Of a stretch of DNA of 64,000 nucleotides, positions 1 through 9,171 are shown one piece after another. A model generated the notes under the pieces. The model was not told the origin of the DNA and searched no databases. It saw only the letters and a program-made list of their open reading frames with translations. This DNA is from Hyalella azteca (Eukaryota > Arthropoda > Malacostraca > Amphipoda > Hyalellidae). The position numbers and the translations under genes are program-made. How positions within the stretch are numbered: the first letter of the stretch is position 1; each line of letters opens with the position of its first letter. The stretch spans positions 1 through 64,000 of the forward strand of contig NW_025947281.1 of the NCBI RefSeq assembly GCF_000764305.2. The letters are read 5' to 3'.

Positions 1-90
1 TCATCGGGTTAGTTTCAACTCTCGCGGGTACTTTAAACGTTGACTAACAACAACAATTCATTTTAATAAGAACATAAGGCAAGAATTTCC

Positions 91-276
91 TTAATTTAGA
101 ACACAATACATGAATCCATTTGACAAACCAGAAGGTAAATCTAACGGTTCAATACGAAAGATCTGTTCGTATCCTGACAACGGAGGTCGTGGCAACACCT
201 TGATCCTGGGAGTGCGCACGAGGACTTCTTCACGGAACAACTTGAAGCTCGGCACAATCTCGTGACCAGCAACCCT
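91..276 (-). CDS. Possible C-terminal exon, unknown protein
   Basis: On the minus strand an open frame runs from a possible splice acceptor (a TGTAG just before 276) to a stop at 91, giving about 61 residues ending in FMYCVLN. The composition (GHEIVPSFKLFREE, then a proline/arginine-rich stretch) reads like ordinary protein rather than translated AT-rich spacer, which is why it is listed. No family is recognised and no upstream partner exon was identified. It could be the last exon of a gene lying mostly outside the window, an alternative last exon of the neighbouring candidate at 400-614, or chance. Confidence 0.25.
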   Translation of the reverse strand, partial: RVAGHEIVPSFKLFREEVLVRTPRIKVLPRPPLSGYEQIFRIEPLDLPSGLSNGFMYCVLN

Positions 277-399
277 ACACAATGCAAATAATAATACTTA
301 CAGACTGACTGAGACAAATCATTTTAGCTCCTGAATAATGGAATCATAATATGAAAACTTTGTAACCAATGAAAATGACATGTGAATAACCGATTCTAT

Positions 400-614
400 T
401 GAATAACTTTATTTTATACAATGGAACATCTCACAAATAAAGGCAGGATTAGTGGACTCGAAACAAAGTAGGTGAGGACATAATGGCTACGGTCAACAAT
501 GCCTAGACATGGGTTGCTCACGGGCGGATTGCTTCGTAACGACTGGCCTAAGGCTCGGTCCATCTCTCCTGTCGAAGATTTCCAACCGGTGTCTTCCGAC
601 ATTGAATTCATAAC
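400..614 (-). CDS. Possible terminal exon with poly(A) signal, unknown protein
   Basis: Reading the minus strand from a possible acceptor (AG at 616-615), the frame GYEFNVGRHRLEIFD continues to a TGA at 495-493. The trailing sequence reaches an AATAAA hexamer at 413-408, about 80 bases after the stop, as expected for the end of a transcript. The longer open frame in this interval is in another register and lacks that logic. The protein is not recognised. The combination of acceptor, plausible peptide, stop and poly(A) hexamer is suggestive but each signal is short. Confidence 0.3.
408..413 (-). promoter_or_regulatory. Candidate poly(A) signal AATAAA
   Basis: The minus strand reads AATAAA here, about 80 bases beyond the stop at 493-495 of the candidate terminal exon. 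Single hexamers are common in AT-rich DNA, so the call depends on the exon being real. Confidence 0.3.
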
Positions 615-619
615 CTTAC

Positions 620-2029
620 AGCTGTTGACATTTTACTCGGATACCAGTTAGCTTCAGATTTTTAATACAGCAGCACCTATTATAAATTAACGGCGCCCTT
701 TCAACGACCTCTACTAATTACAAATCATATTAAGAGACTTTCATATCATGCCAACTATATAGGTTTCAAGGTGCGAAAGTGTTATACTGTATAAGTCATG
801 AGAGATATGAAATTTCACATCAGATCACGCAAATTTTATAGTCTCTTCCATTTTTATAGAACACTGTAAATACCAATGATATTCACACACTATTTTTTGT
901 CACATGAATTGAGTTAATTCGGTCATTCTGGTATAAGTGAACCAGCAAAAAAAGTTATTTGACAGGGTAACTCGAGTAATTGTAGAATAAGATTGAAACT
1001 ATATCGGAATCAATCGTTCCGAATCCTGTTTATTTCATCTAGACAATTTCTGTATACGAAGTTAAAATTGAATAAACTGCGTTATTTTACCCTCGAAAAT
1101 CTAATGTAATTCGCGTATTTAGAGTTTGCGCTCAGAAGAAGCTGTTGGGCATAAGTGCCTGGCAGTAATTGGCCGAACCAATGTTGGAAATTTACAAGAG
1201 GCCATATCGGTTGTAAGTTCTTATTTAGTTGAGATTCCATTTGCAGCAGGCCACAATATTATCCAGAGTAGCACTTTCGTCCCCAATTACTAGGCACTTC
1301 AAAAAGTTAGACCTAAACTTAAGGCTTTCGATGCAGCCGAGTAGTCAAAGATTCATTGATTGATTCCATTTATTGGTACACGCTTCACTTCAAATAAAGT
1401 TTATTCCTTTATTTCGCGCAGAAAAACTTTGAGAGCCCAAATTTTATCGTATTTTCAAGGCTTGTATGCAGTTTTCAAACGACTGCTAAAACTTTGCAAT
1501 TAATGCGAATAATGATCAAAATTACAAATTTAATTCATGACATCAATTTAAGGAATAATTATATAATATTTACCAATTACTTAACCAACGCAGCATCACT
1601 GAGGTTTCCTGAGGGCTGCATGCTCGCAGGTACTTCCATAGTTCAATCGCTTCTTTCTTAACCTCCCTTTCATAACTTATAATCTAACTAATAACATTTT
1701 CTCTCCTTTTCTCAGTAGGGGTACAAATACATAAAGTTCTACTGAATATACAGAAATTAGAATATTTTATTGGCATATTCAATTATCTTAAACTTGCTGT
1801 GTGTGTCATCAACTCATACGATTTTAACTTGCAATAAATTATTATTACAATCGATTTCTTTCTCAAACATCGATACGGATTTTCAAAATGAGAGCAGCAT
1901 GATAGGTTTCAAGTTAAGACGCTGAAATTTAAATTTATTTCAAGTCATTTCCTGACAACACACTGAGTTTTATAGCAAAGAAAACAAAATCAACGATTAA
2001 AGGACTTATGCGAGAGTCGCGTATCGGAA
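620..2029. other. AT-rich stretch with no recognised gene
   Basis: No open frame with convincing protein character, no long repeat shared with the rest of the window and no RNA gene was seen. Short A/T-rich runs dominate. Confidence 0.5.
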
Positions 2030-3015
2030 ATCGGTTATGCGGGAGTCGCATATGTTTTTCAAAAGAAATAAACTTAAAAGTTAGAAAAATAACAACAAGC
2101 AGTGAAGAATGAAGCATTCTGCAAGTGAATTTATTGGAAGACGTAATAACCTGAAATCGTCAGCGGAACTGAATTTCCTTCAGCCTGTCCTTGAAATTCG
2201 GCAACATAAAAAACGAGACGAGAGAGTTTTCGATTGCAAGGGAGACTACTTTCTTGTGAGGGCTGCACGCGTGGCTCAGTCAGGACTCAGGAGATTGTGG
2301 CTGAGCCAGCGCTTCCCATTTGTAATTGTATAAATAGGCGAGACACTCTGGGAAGTTAATGAAAATCTCCACCGAGTTTAAGACGCTCAAGCATGCTCTA
2401 CTAATAAAAACTGAACATACACACACGAACCTCCACCGTATTCTTAGGAAAAACTCATATTAAACAGGTCAAATTTTTCGATAATTTCGACTATAGGATC
2501 GTTATTGGAACTCTGGAACGTTATTGGATCAATTGCTTGCAACATGCGATCTTCGTACTATAGCTCCCTTTATTTTTATTAAATCTGAATCGTGTCACGG
2601 GAATTTCCTTGCATGTGTTATATCGAATTCTGACATGAATCTGGTATGAGTAAATTAATCTAAGATAATCAGAAAGCTTACATTATGTTACAAATTTTAT
2701 TAATAGAGCTATATCAATAAAATATGATTGTGATGTAGGTTTGCTGTACATTCAAAAATCTATTTTCATGTGTCATTTTATGTCATGGAGTAGCAGGAAT
2801 AGTTTAGTTAGTGCTAAATTTTGCCTGATCAACCGCATATTCAGTATATAGTTATGAGAATCACTCCCATCACAACGTTTTCTAACTTGTTGAAAAAAAT
2901 ATTGTTTGGAATTTTGAGCCCGAACGGGTTAATAAGGATTCGAAATAGTAACTGGTATCTCAGTGGAGACTGTTCACTGGGACATGGATAGTATTACATA
3001 GCTGATGATTATTTG
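2030..3015. repeat. Left member of a ~0.95 kb direct repeat pair
   Basis: This block aligns along its whole length with 5270-6240 in the same orientation. Shared landmarks include ACAACAAGCA near the start, GCATTCTGCAAGTGAATTTA, the block GCTGAGCCAGCGCTTCCCAT, and GGAGACTGTTCACTGGGACA near the end. The copies differ by many substitutions and small indels. No coding capacity is evident. A TATAAATA at 2329-2336 raises the possibility that these are old LTRs or solo LTRs, but I see no clean TG...CA ends, primer-binding site or internal pol frame, so the class is left open. Confidence 0.7.
2329..2336 (+). promoter_or_regulatory. TATA-box-like motif in the left direct repeat
   Basis: TATAAATA sits in the more conserved part of the direct repeat. 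The matching place in the right copy reads TACAAATA, so the box is lost there. It may be a core promoter of the repeat element; there is no independent support. Confidence 0.3.
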
Positions 3016-3144
3016 AAGGCTCTTGTAAAGAAGAATCGTTATAAGTTATGATTTAGGATGAACAATTATCAAGCAACTCAAAACTTGCGACACTCTGATA
3101 CATAATTAATACATAATTTTTGAGACTTTTTTGTTAATCTAGCT

Positions 3145-4053
3145 CAGTGGTTCCCAAACTTTTTCAGGCTGGCGCCCTCTTTGGCTCCCTAGTGAATTTC
3201 TAGCGCCCCCCACAGACACAAAATCATGCGCCTCTTTCTATAAAATGTAGTACGCTGCAATTTAAAAGATAAAGGTTAAACACAAATGTGTATTTCACAA
3301 GTAAAACCCCTTTTAGTGAACCAATATGTTTTCAGCTGTTGTAACTGTGTCAGTACTAGAAACCTAGCACGTCTCTGGCAAATTTACGGCCCGGACTCGT
3401 GGTCGGTCTCACGACCAATCTCAAAATTCAATTATCAAATAATATCTCCCAAACTAATGAACGCAGCTCAAAAAACCTTGACACATGTATTTATCAGAAC
3501 TTAACGGTGATGTTTAGCATGCGAAAATTTTTTAAATATCACCTTCATTCGTGAGTTATATATTGCGATACAGGCCGAAATTCGCAGTGATCAAAGAATT
3601 TCTTCCAAACTACCGAACAGATTTGAACAGATTTGAAATTTTGAATAAACATTCCTAACTACCAAATGGTGTTTTTAGATTCTAAAATTTTTTTTTATTT
3701 TACCTTCGTTTGCGAGATTTTTTTTTCATTTCACCGTCATTCAGACGAAAACGCGAAGTCACGGACGGACAGACAGGCGGACAGACGGACGGCCATGGCG
3801 AGCAAAATAGTGCATTTTTTCCATGAAGAGAAAATGCGCTAAAAAGAGATCTGGATTAAAAAAAACCATCGCTGAGAGTCATGAGCTGCACGTGTAGTGT
3901 ACAAATCGTCAAACAAACGTTCGAACTTCGACTCCGGATTGCCGCCCCCTTATCGCCCCTCTATCGCCCCTATCACCCTTTCCTTCTTTACCGCCCATCA
4001 AAATCTTTCTACCGCCCCTAGAGGGGCGATATCGCCCACGTTGGGAACCACTG
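3145..4053. mobile_element. Non-autonomous hAT-type element, 909 bp
   Basis: The left end is CAGTGGTTCCCAA and the right end is its reverse complement TTGGGAACCACTG. Both sides are flanked by the identical octamer ATCTAGCT (3137-3144 and 4054-4061). An 8-bp duplication with CAG-starting inverted ends is the classic signature of the hAT superfamily. There is no transposase frame, so it must have been moved by another element's enzyme. Inside are a segment related to the fold-back family at 17.5-18.0 kb (about 3370-3640) and a copy of the CGTC-rich short element (3722-3838). Short GCCCC-rich repeats occur near 3940-4030. Confidence 0.88.
3722..3838 (-). repeat. CGTC-rich MITE-like element, copy 1
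   Basis: Minus-strand copy of a family seen five times in the window. It carries a run of GTCC/GTCT units (here GGAC/AGAC), then a palindrome-prone tract, and is bounded by GCGCATTTTCTC-like ends. This copy lies within the hAT-type element at 3145-4053, so it is nested or was carried along as part of it. Confidence 0.7.
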
Positions 4054-4355
4054 ATCTAGCTGAACTTTTCTTTAGGATACGTAGATTTCCTTTAGTCAAT
4101 AAACAATTCTTAAGCGACCAGTGGTGAATTTTAGGGCATATTTAAAGTCTCATGGGAGTTCAGGTGCACTGGGAAATAAAATTTATTATCCGTATAGCAA
4201 ACAAGTAAATTATTAATTTTTTAACGCTAGTTACCTTCTTCTGTGACTATCCATGACGAATGCATAGTCGTGATTCTTGTTGCTTGTGTTTAAGTTGGTA
4301 TTCACGTATAGACGCTGGAAATATTGTTGTTAGTTACCTTCTTCTGTGACTATCC

Positions 4356-4393
4356 CTGTCTCTTATACACATCTAGATGTGTATAAGAGACAG
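4356..4393. other. Nextera mate-pair junction adapter (artefact)
   Basis: The 19 bases CTGTCTCTTATACACATCT are followed at once by their reverse complement. That is the Tn5 mosaic-end pair left at the circularisation junction of Nextera mate-pair libraries. It is not genomic. In frame with flanking DNA it encodes the well-known contaminant peptide SYTHLDVYKRQ. The 25 bases just before it (TAGTTACCTTCTTCTGTGAC and on) repeat the sequence at 4228-4254, while the sequence after it is a LINE 3' end. The two sides therefore may not be neighbours in the genome. Confidence 0.97.
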
Positions 4394-4486
4394 ATGAACA
4401 AGGCACGAAAAGGAAAAGAATCGGCGACAGACCACATCAGGCCTACACTTCAGCGCCGACATCACTATGTTATGTTATGTTACATG
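4394..4486 (+). mobile_element. 3' end fragment of a CR1-like LINE
   Basis: The run AAAAGAATCGGCGACAGACC through GCGCCGACATCACTATGTTA and the ATGTT repeat tail matches the 3' ends of the LINE copies at 14190-14256 (plus) and about 32345-32400 (minus). It begins exactly at the adapter junction, so its genomic neighbour on the left is unknown. Confidence 0.8.
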
Positions 4487-4839
4487 AAACACCCAACAAG
4501 TTGGCGCATTTGTTTCTTTGTTAAAAACATCCGTCGCTCAGGTATTACATCCGCACTCATATTTCTGTATTCTTTTGTCCATATTTTGTATTTTTCAAGA
4601 TAAATATCTAGCCAATAGCGTAAATAACCACAAAACGGACCATCACAATATCATGTAGTTGTGTCAGCCATGATTTGCGTTTAGGTGTTCAGTAAACGTT
4701 CTCATGAATTTGTACACTCCTTCTGGTGCAGGTATGAAATATTAGATAATGAAAATAGTGTGAAATGTTAAATGTAAGGAATAAGTGGTGGAAATCAAGG
4801 ATATCATTAAAGAATGTAACTGCACTCAATGCAGCGAGT

Positions 4840-4932
4840 CACAGAGAGCGTATTTTCTCGTCGACGAAAACGTGAAGTCACGGACGGACATGACGAGTAT
4901 AATAGGGCATTTATTTCATATATGGGATAATG
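4840..4932 (-). repeat. CGTC-rich MITE-like element, copy 2
   Basis: Shortened minus-strand copy: CTCACTGCAGTGAG-type start (here GCAGCGAGTCACAGAGAGCG), TCGACGAAAACGTGAAGTCA, then a reduced GGAC tract and a GCGC-containing end. Compared with the copies near 26.5 and 45.5 kb, most of the GTCC/GTCT tract is missing. Confidence 0.65.
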
Positions 4933-5269
4933 CGCCAATAATAATTATAAGAAGTTGAATTTGTTCATATTCTCGAATTCCTTCTGTGCAACTTTTTCAT
5001 TGAATTTTTGACCCGCAAATTAAAATTCATGTTAAAATGATTTAACCAGTGAACATATAATTATGAAGGGCAAAATATGATAATTTTATTTGCAGAAGAT
5101 AGACATGCAACTGTGAGCTTCAGCAACAGAGATAGAATTCGAATTTCCAAGAGAACATTTTTGACTGGATAACTAGCGAAACGCGGCGCCTGCCCGACCT
5201 CCAAGTTGTACTCGACCACAGCAAGCTTTGAAGCCATCGGCCCACTGCGAGTGAATCGTTTCGGAATCC

Positions 5270-6240
5270 TATTTAATGTTTTTCACAGGAAAAAAGCATA
5301 GAAGTCAAAACATAACAACAAGCAATGAAGCATTCTGCAAGTGAATTTATTGCAAGATGTAACAGACTGGAAATGTTCTCGGAACAGATTTTTCTATAAC
5401 ATATCCTCGAAATATTTCAACATAGAAATACGAGACAAGAAAATCTCGACTGCAAGGGAGACTACTTTTTTGTGAGGGCTGCACGAATGGCTCAGCCAGG
5501 ACTCTGGAGGCTGTCGCTGAGCCAGCGCTTCCCATTTGTAATTGTACAAATAGGCGAGATACTCTTGAAAGGTAATGAAAATGTCCACAAAAAAACAGTT
5601 TGTGGCGCTCATGCGTGTTTTAGTTATAATAACTGAATAACATTAACGCATTTTTAGAAGAAAAACTCATTTCATTCAACAAGGCAAATTTTTTTTAAAT
5701 GCGCTTATTGGTTCGTTATTGGAACTCTGGAATGTTATTAGTTCAATTTCTCGCAATATGCGATCTTCGTACTATAAGTCCCGTTATTTTTATTTAATCT
5801 GAATATTCGTGGCACGGTAATTTCCTTACATGTGTTGGATCGAATTCTGAAATAAATCTAGTATTAGTAAATTAATCTGAGATAATCAGAAAACATGCGA
5901 CTTGTTCCAAATTTTAATAATAAAGCTATATCAATAAAATATGATAGGTGATGTAGGTTCGCAGTACATTAAAAAAATTATTTTTATGTGTCAGTCATTT
6001 TATGTCATGGAGTAGTAGGAATAGTTCAGTTTGTGCTGAATTTTACGGAATCAACTGCATGTTCAGTATATTGTTATATGATTCATTCTTATTATCACTA
6101 GCGGTCTCTAATATAATAGGCTTAAATAAACGAAATTTTGAGCCCGAACGGGTAAATAAGAAATCGCAACTGGTATAAAAGAGGAGACTGTTCACTGGGA
6201 CATGAGTAGCATCACCTAGCTGATGATTATTTGAAGTCTT
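5270..6240. repeat. Right member of a ~0.95 kb direct repeat pair
   Basis: Diverged direct copy of 2030-3015. The alignment runs from ACAACAAGCAATGAAGCATT to about GATGATTATTTGAAG. The spacing between copies (about 3.2 kb) is enlarged by the hAT-type insertion and the adapter junction, so the original distance was shorter or is unknown. Confidence 0.7.
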
Positions 6241-6551
6241 TTGTATAGAAGAATCGTCAAAAATGTTTCACACGCACAGAAAATAGTTCTTAGCCATTAT
6301 CATAAAATGGAAAGAACGATAAAAGTCTATAATCTATATCTCGAAAGTCTTAGCTGTATTTTCCCCAAAAATGTTCAGTTGAGCTGGAGTTGCTCTCAGC
6401 TGGGCACTACGAGGTTCGGGGTGAATGCATGCGCTGTAGTGCGGTGATCATCTTCGGCTGATCAGGCGCGTTTCATGCGCATGTCTTCCTCGAGTTGGTT
6501 GTCTGACGTTGATTGTCTGTCTAGTTCTATTTGTTGTCTTGTAATTCACGT

Positions 6552-6577
6552 TGTGTGTGTGTGTGTGTGTGTGTGTG
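6552..6577. repeat. (TG)n microsatellite
   Basis: Thirteen uninterrupted TG dinucleotides. It lies near the presumed 3' limit of the Jockey-like LINE copy on the minus strand. Confidence 0.95.
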
Positions 6578-6959
6578 CGGTGCCACTAGGAAAGAGTGGA
6601 AAAGAACAAGAGTTGGCGCAGAGTGGCAAGAAAGAAGAAGGGGAAATGGAAAGGACAGTAGAAGATGAACAGGCGCATTGCGCATAATTGGGTTGGTTTT
6701 AGGTTTTAGGGGTTTTGTTGGGGTTTGGGGGGTGGCGGGGAACCCGTCAGGGCTTTGGTTCGTTGTGTGGAGTTCTGTGGGCTTGATTGTGGTTCAGTAT
6801 TTACTTATGATGTATTGGTGATGCTGTTCTCAATGGGCAATGTCGTAATATGTGCTCAATATGTTCTGAGCTTCGCTCTCATGTTACGGTCGTTTGCTTG
6901 TTATTCTTGTTTGTTTACTTCATTCGTTGATGATATAGGTTAAGATGACGATGATGGGC

Positions 6960-7743
6960 GGTGGAAGTTGTGTTGTTTTGGACCAGCTACACCCATCCGC
7001 GTTATGAACAACTTCGTCTGGGTGCAGCATGGTCCGCTGTGTATTTATGTGTATAGTGGTGGGGTGGGCGACCTAACGCTAGTGTTGCTTGATGCATCGT
7101 TATTTGTAGATGGGGGGGGCGTTGGGCCCAAGTCCAGCAGCTTGGAGCTTTGGAACCGTTGGTGTTCTCTATAAGTGATGTTCTATGGAAAGGTGAGTTG
7201 GTTGAAAAGTTCGGGTTCGCAGATTTCCATTTTGCGCCAGATGTAGCGGGCGTGTTCGTGCAGGACTGCATTGATCGTGGGTATATTGCATCGTTCGTAG
7301 AGAGTTTGAGAGGTGATGAAATCATACCAGAGGGTGTTGGTTATGAATCTGCGGGCTCGGTTTTGTACTTTTTGGAGTTTGGATATTGCCGATCGTGATA
7401 GAGTGTGTAGCGGTATGGTGGGGTAAATTAGTGATGACCGGACGAAGGCCATATATAGTCTGTGTTTCAGGCGGGGAGGAAGGTTCACGAATCTGTAGAG
7501 TTTTTGTAGGTTGTTTCGGGCTATGTTTTGACGTGCTGTAATTTGTTCCTTGTAACCGTGAGTTGTTATTTGTAAACCCAGAACTGTGCCTTTATTTGCG
7601 TATGGGAAATGCTCGTCGTCGATGAATATGTCAGATGTGTTTTTGCGGCCAATAGGTATAATTTTGAATTTATTTGTGTTGGTCTCTATTTTCCATTTCT
7701 TTTCGAATGCGTTGATTTGTTGTATAGCGTGTTGTGTTTGATG
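6960..7743 (-). pseudogene. Jockey-like LINE ORF2, reverse-transcriptase C-terminal part
   Basis: The minus strand encodes the region after the polymerase active site of a non-LTR reverse transcriptase. Recognisable pieces are a WKIETNTNKFKII motif near 7690-7650 and a thumb-like segment around 7490-7300 with LKHRLYMAFVRSSLIYPTI and KVQNRARRFIT. The catalytic YADD box and most of the polymerase domain are absent. The break falls at the single N at 7744, where endonuclease sequence begins directly. The missing middle may be a real deletion or an assembly collapse at that N. Confidence 0.8.
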
Positions 7744-7744
7744 N
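7744..7744. other. Single ambiguous base at a LINE breakpoint
   Basis: The lone N lies exactly where reverse-transcriptase sequence meets endonuclease sequence. The intact copy at 10311 reads straight through here into different sequence. This points to a scaffolding or gap-filling join. Confidence 0.85.
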
Positions 7745-8582
7745 TGCTGGGGACGGCTCTCTCTGTCGCGTCTTGAATTAATTTCGTCCAGTTTTCAAGG
7801 TAACGGTCTATTTCCTCGAGGGTAGGGTCAGGCATAGAGGGTACTGGATGGTGCGAAAGTAGCTCTTTGTATTGTGTCCAGTTGGCTCTGAAGAATGATT
7901 TACGTTGTCGAATTGGGATCTGTATTGGATTGGCGGAGATGGTGCCGATGATTGGAATGTGATCTGATGGGGTGATTGGTCCGGGTTGTAGGTGAATACT
8001 GTGGAAGGCTCTGTTGTTTTGGAGAACTCGATCTTGCCACGTAGTGCTTCTATGGGCGATGAGAGTAGGGAAATAGGGGCCTATGTGGGTGATTTTTCCC
8101 TGTGCTATTAGGGAGTAAAGCTGCTTTCCTGAGTGATTGGCACTTGCGTTCCCTAGCGATGGGTGGCTAGCATTTAAGTCTGCGAATAGGTACACCGGGT
8201 GAGGTCTGTTAAGGAGAGTATGAAAGTCGATGTAATTGATGTAGCCAATGCGTGGAGGAATATAGGCGGTTTCTATTGTGATAGGGCCCTGAAGGGTTTC
8301 TATAGTAATGGCGAGCATATCAGAATGAAAGTTGTCATGGAGTTTGTACGGAATGTGGCTTTTTATTGCAATGGCAGCACCGGCATGAGGTTCGTTTTCT
8401 TTGTTGCAGGTGTATGTGTGGTAATTAAAAATCTTCAGGGGGCTGTTGTTGGTGAGTGAGTGATCGTTAATTAGGATGATGTCAGGGTCGATGTTATTGT
8501 ATATATTGGACAGCGCGAATTTCTTATTGTTCCAGGTTTGAACGTTGTGTTGTAATATTTTTATTGTGCGCAGTGCAGTCAT
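7745..8582 (-). CDS. Jockey-like LINE ORF2, APE-type endonuclease domain
   Basis: The minus-strand frame starts MTALRTIKILQHNVQTW. It carries the hallmarks of the apurinic endonuclease of non-LTR retrotransposons: an early asparagine in HNVQTW, FADLNASHPSLGN, and the C-terminal catalytic TPSDHIPIIGT. This enzyme nicks target DNA to prime reverse transcription. The start codon overlaps the stop of ORF1 as ATGA (8582-8579), so ORF2 translation is probably coupled to ORF1 by termination-reinitiation. The domain is nearly identical to the copy at 10311-11154. The frame leaves endonuclease sequence at the N at 7744, so the last residues of the longer open frame are from the reverse-transcriptase segment in the wrong context. 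Confidence 0.9.
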
Positions 8583-9061
8583 GTTGGGAGGGGTGGTTTG
8601 AAAGTTGACGCTTTAGTTTTTTTGGAGGTGATGGTTGTGATGGTAGTTATCCGGTCCATGCTGTTGAATATGTCGTTTGGAATAAGGTTGATGGTGGCTT
8701 GGTTAAATTTTAGTTTGTCGCGTCTCATCAGATCTACTACTTTCATCGACTCTATGTCCCTCACTGTGATCTTTAGTCCGTATTCCTTCTTTCGTAGCTC
8801 GTCGGTGTACCAGTTATTGCTCGGTTCCAGTGGAACTTCATAGGGATCGTTTCTGCTTATGAATAGTTTTACGGGTATGGGTTTGTCATGTCCCGCTATT
8901 GGAATGAATGAGTCTTTAAATTGGTCGTCGCTTAGTTTCCTTTTCCGTAGGTCGAGGTCGCTGGAAGACTTGCATGTTGGCTGAGTCCTGTCTCTGCGGC
9001 TATCGTCGTCAGTTGGCGGGCGTGATAGATTTAAAGATAGGTTGTCGTGAGTCGTCATCAT
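8579..9061 (-). CDS. Jockey-like LINE ORF1, C-terminal part
   Basis: A 160-residue minus-strand frame ending in FKPPLPT just over the ORF2 start (ATGA overlap). It is charged, with short runs such as DDDSRRDRT and RKRKLSDD, and has no zinc fingers of its own. By position it is the tail of the gag-like ORF1, whose RRM-like and zinc-knuckle part lies upstream at 9180-10020. Stops and a frame change between 9061 and 9180 separate the two parts, so the annotated methionine is probably internal. The same tail is repeated in the second copy at 11157-11416. Confidence 0.75.
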   Translation of the reverse strand: MMTTHDNLSLNLSRPPTDDDSRRDRTQPTCKSSSDLDLRKRKLSDDQFKDSFIPIAGHDKPIPVKLFISRNDPYEVPLEPSNNWYTDELRKKEYGLKITVRDIESMKVVDLMRRDKLKFNQATINLIPNDIFNSMDRITTITTITSKKTKASTFKPPLPT

Positions 9062-9171
9062 CGATGTATTCTGTGCTCAAGTCGAAGTCAGCGTCGGTAG
9101 CTCAGGTGCTGGGCGAGTTGAAGAAATTAAAAATTTTTGCTGAGTCGCGGTCCGGAAATACTGCGTCTATG

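Noticed and set aside
276..302. Tiny 27-base GT-AG intron upstream of the candidate exon at 91-276
   Set aside because: GTAAGT and TGTAG are present but the spacing is too short for a spliceosomal intron.
4346..4603. Open frame containing SYTHLDVYKRQ
   Set aside because: The peptide is translated Nextera adapter; the rest is LINE 3' untranslated sequence.
2030..6240. LTR retrotransposon
   Set aside because: Direct repeats exist, but no TG...CA ends, primer-binding site, polypurine tract or pol frame was found, so only a repeat pair is claimed.
7150..7398. Plus-strand frames across the Jockey-like LINE
   Set aside because: Antisense shadows of minus-strand reverse transcriptase and endonuclease coding sequence.
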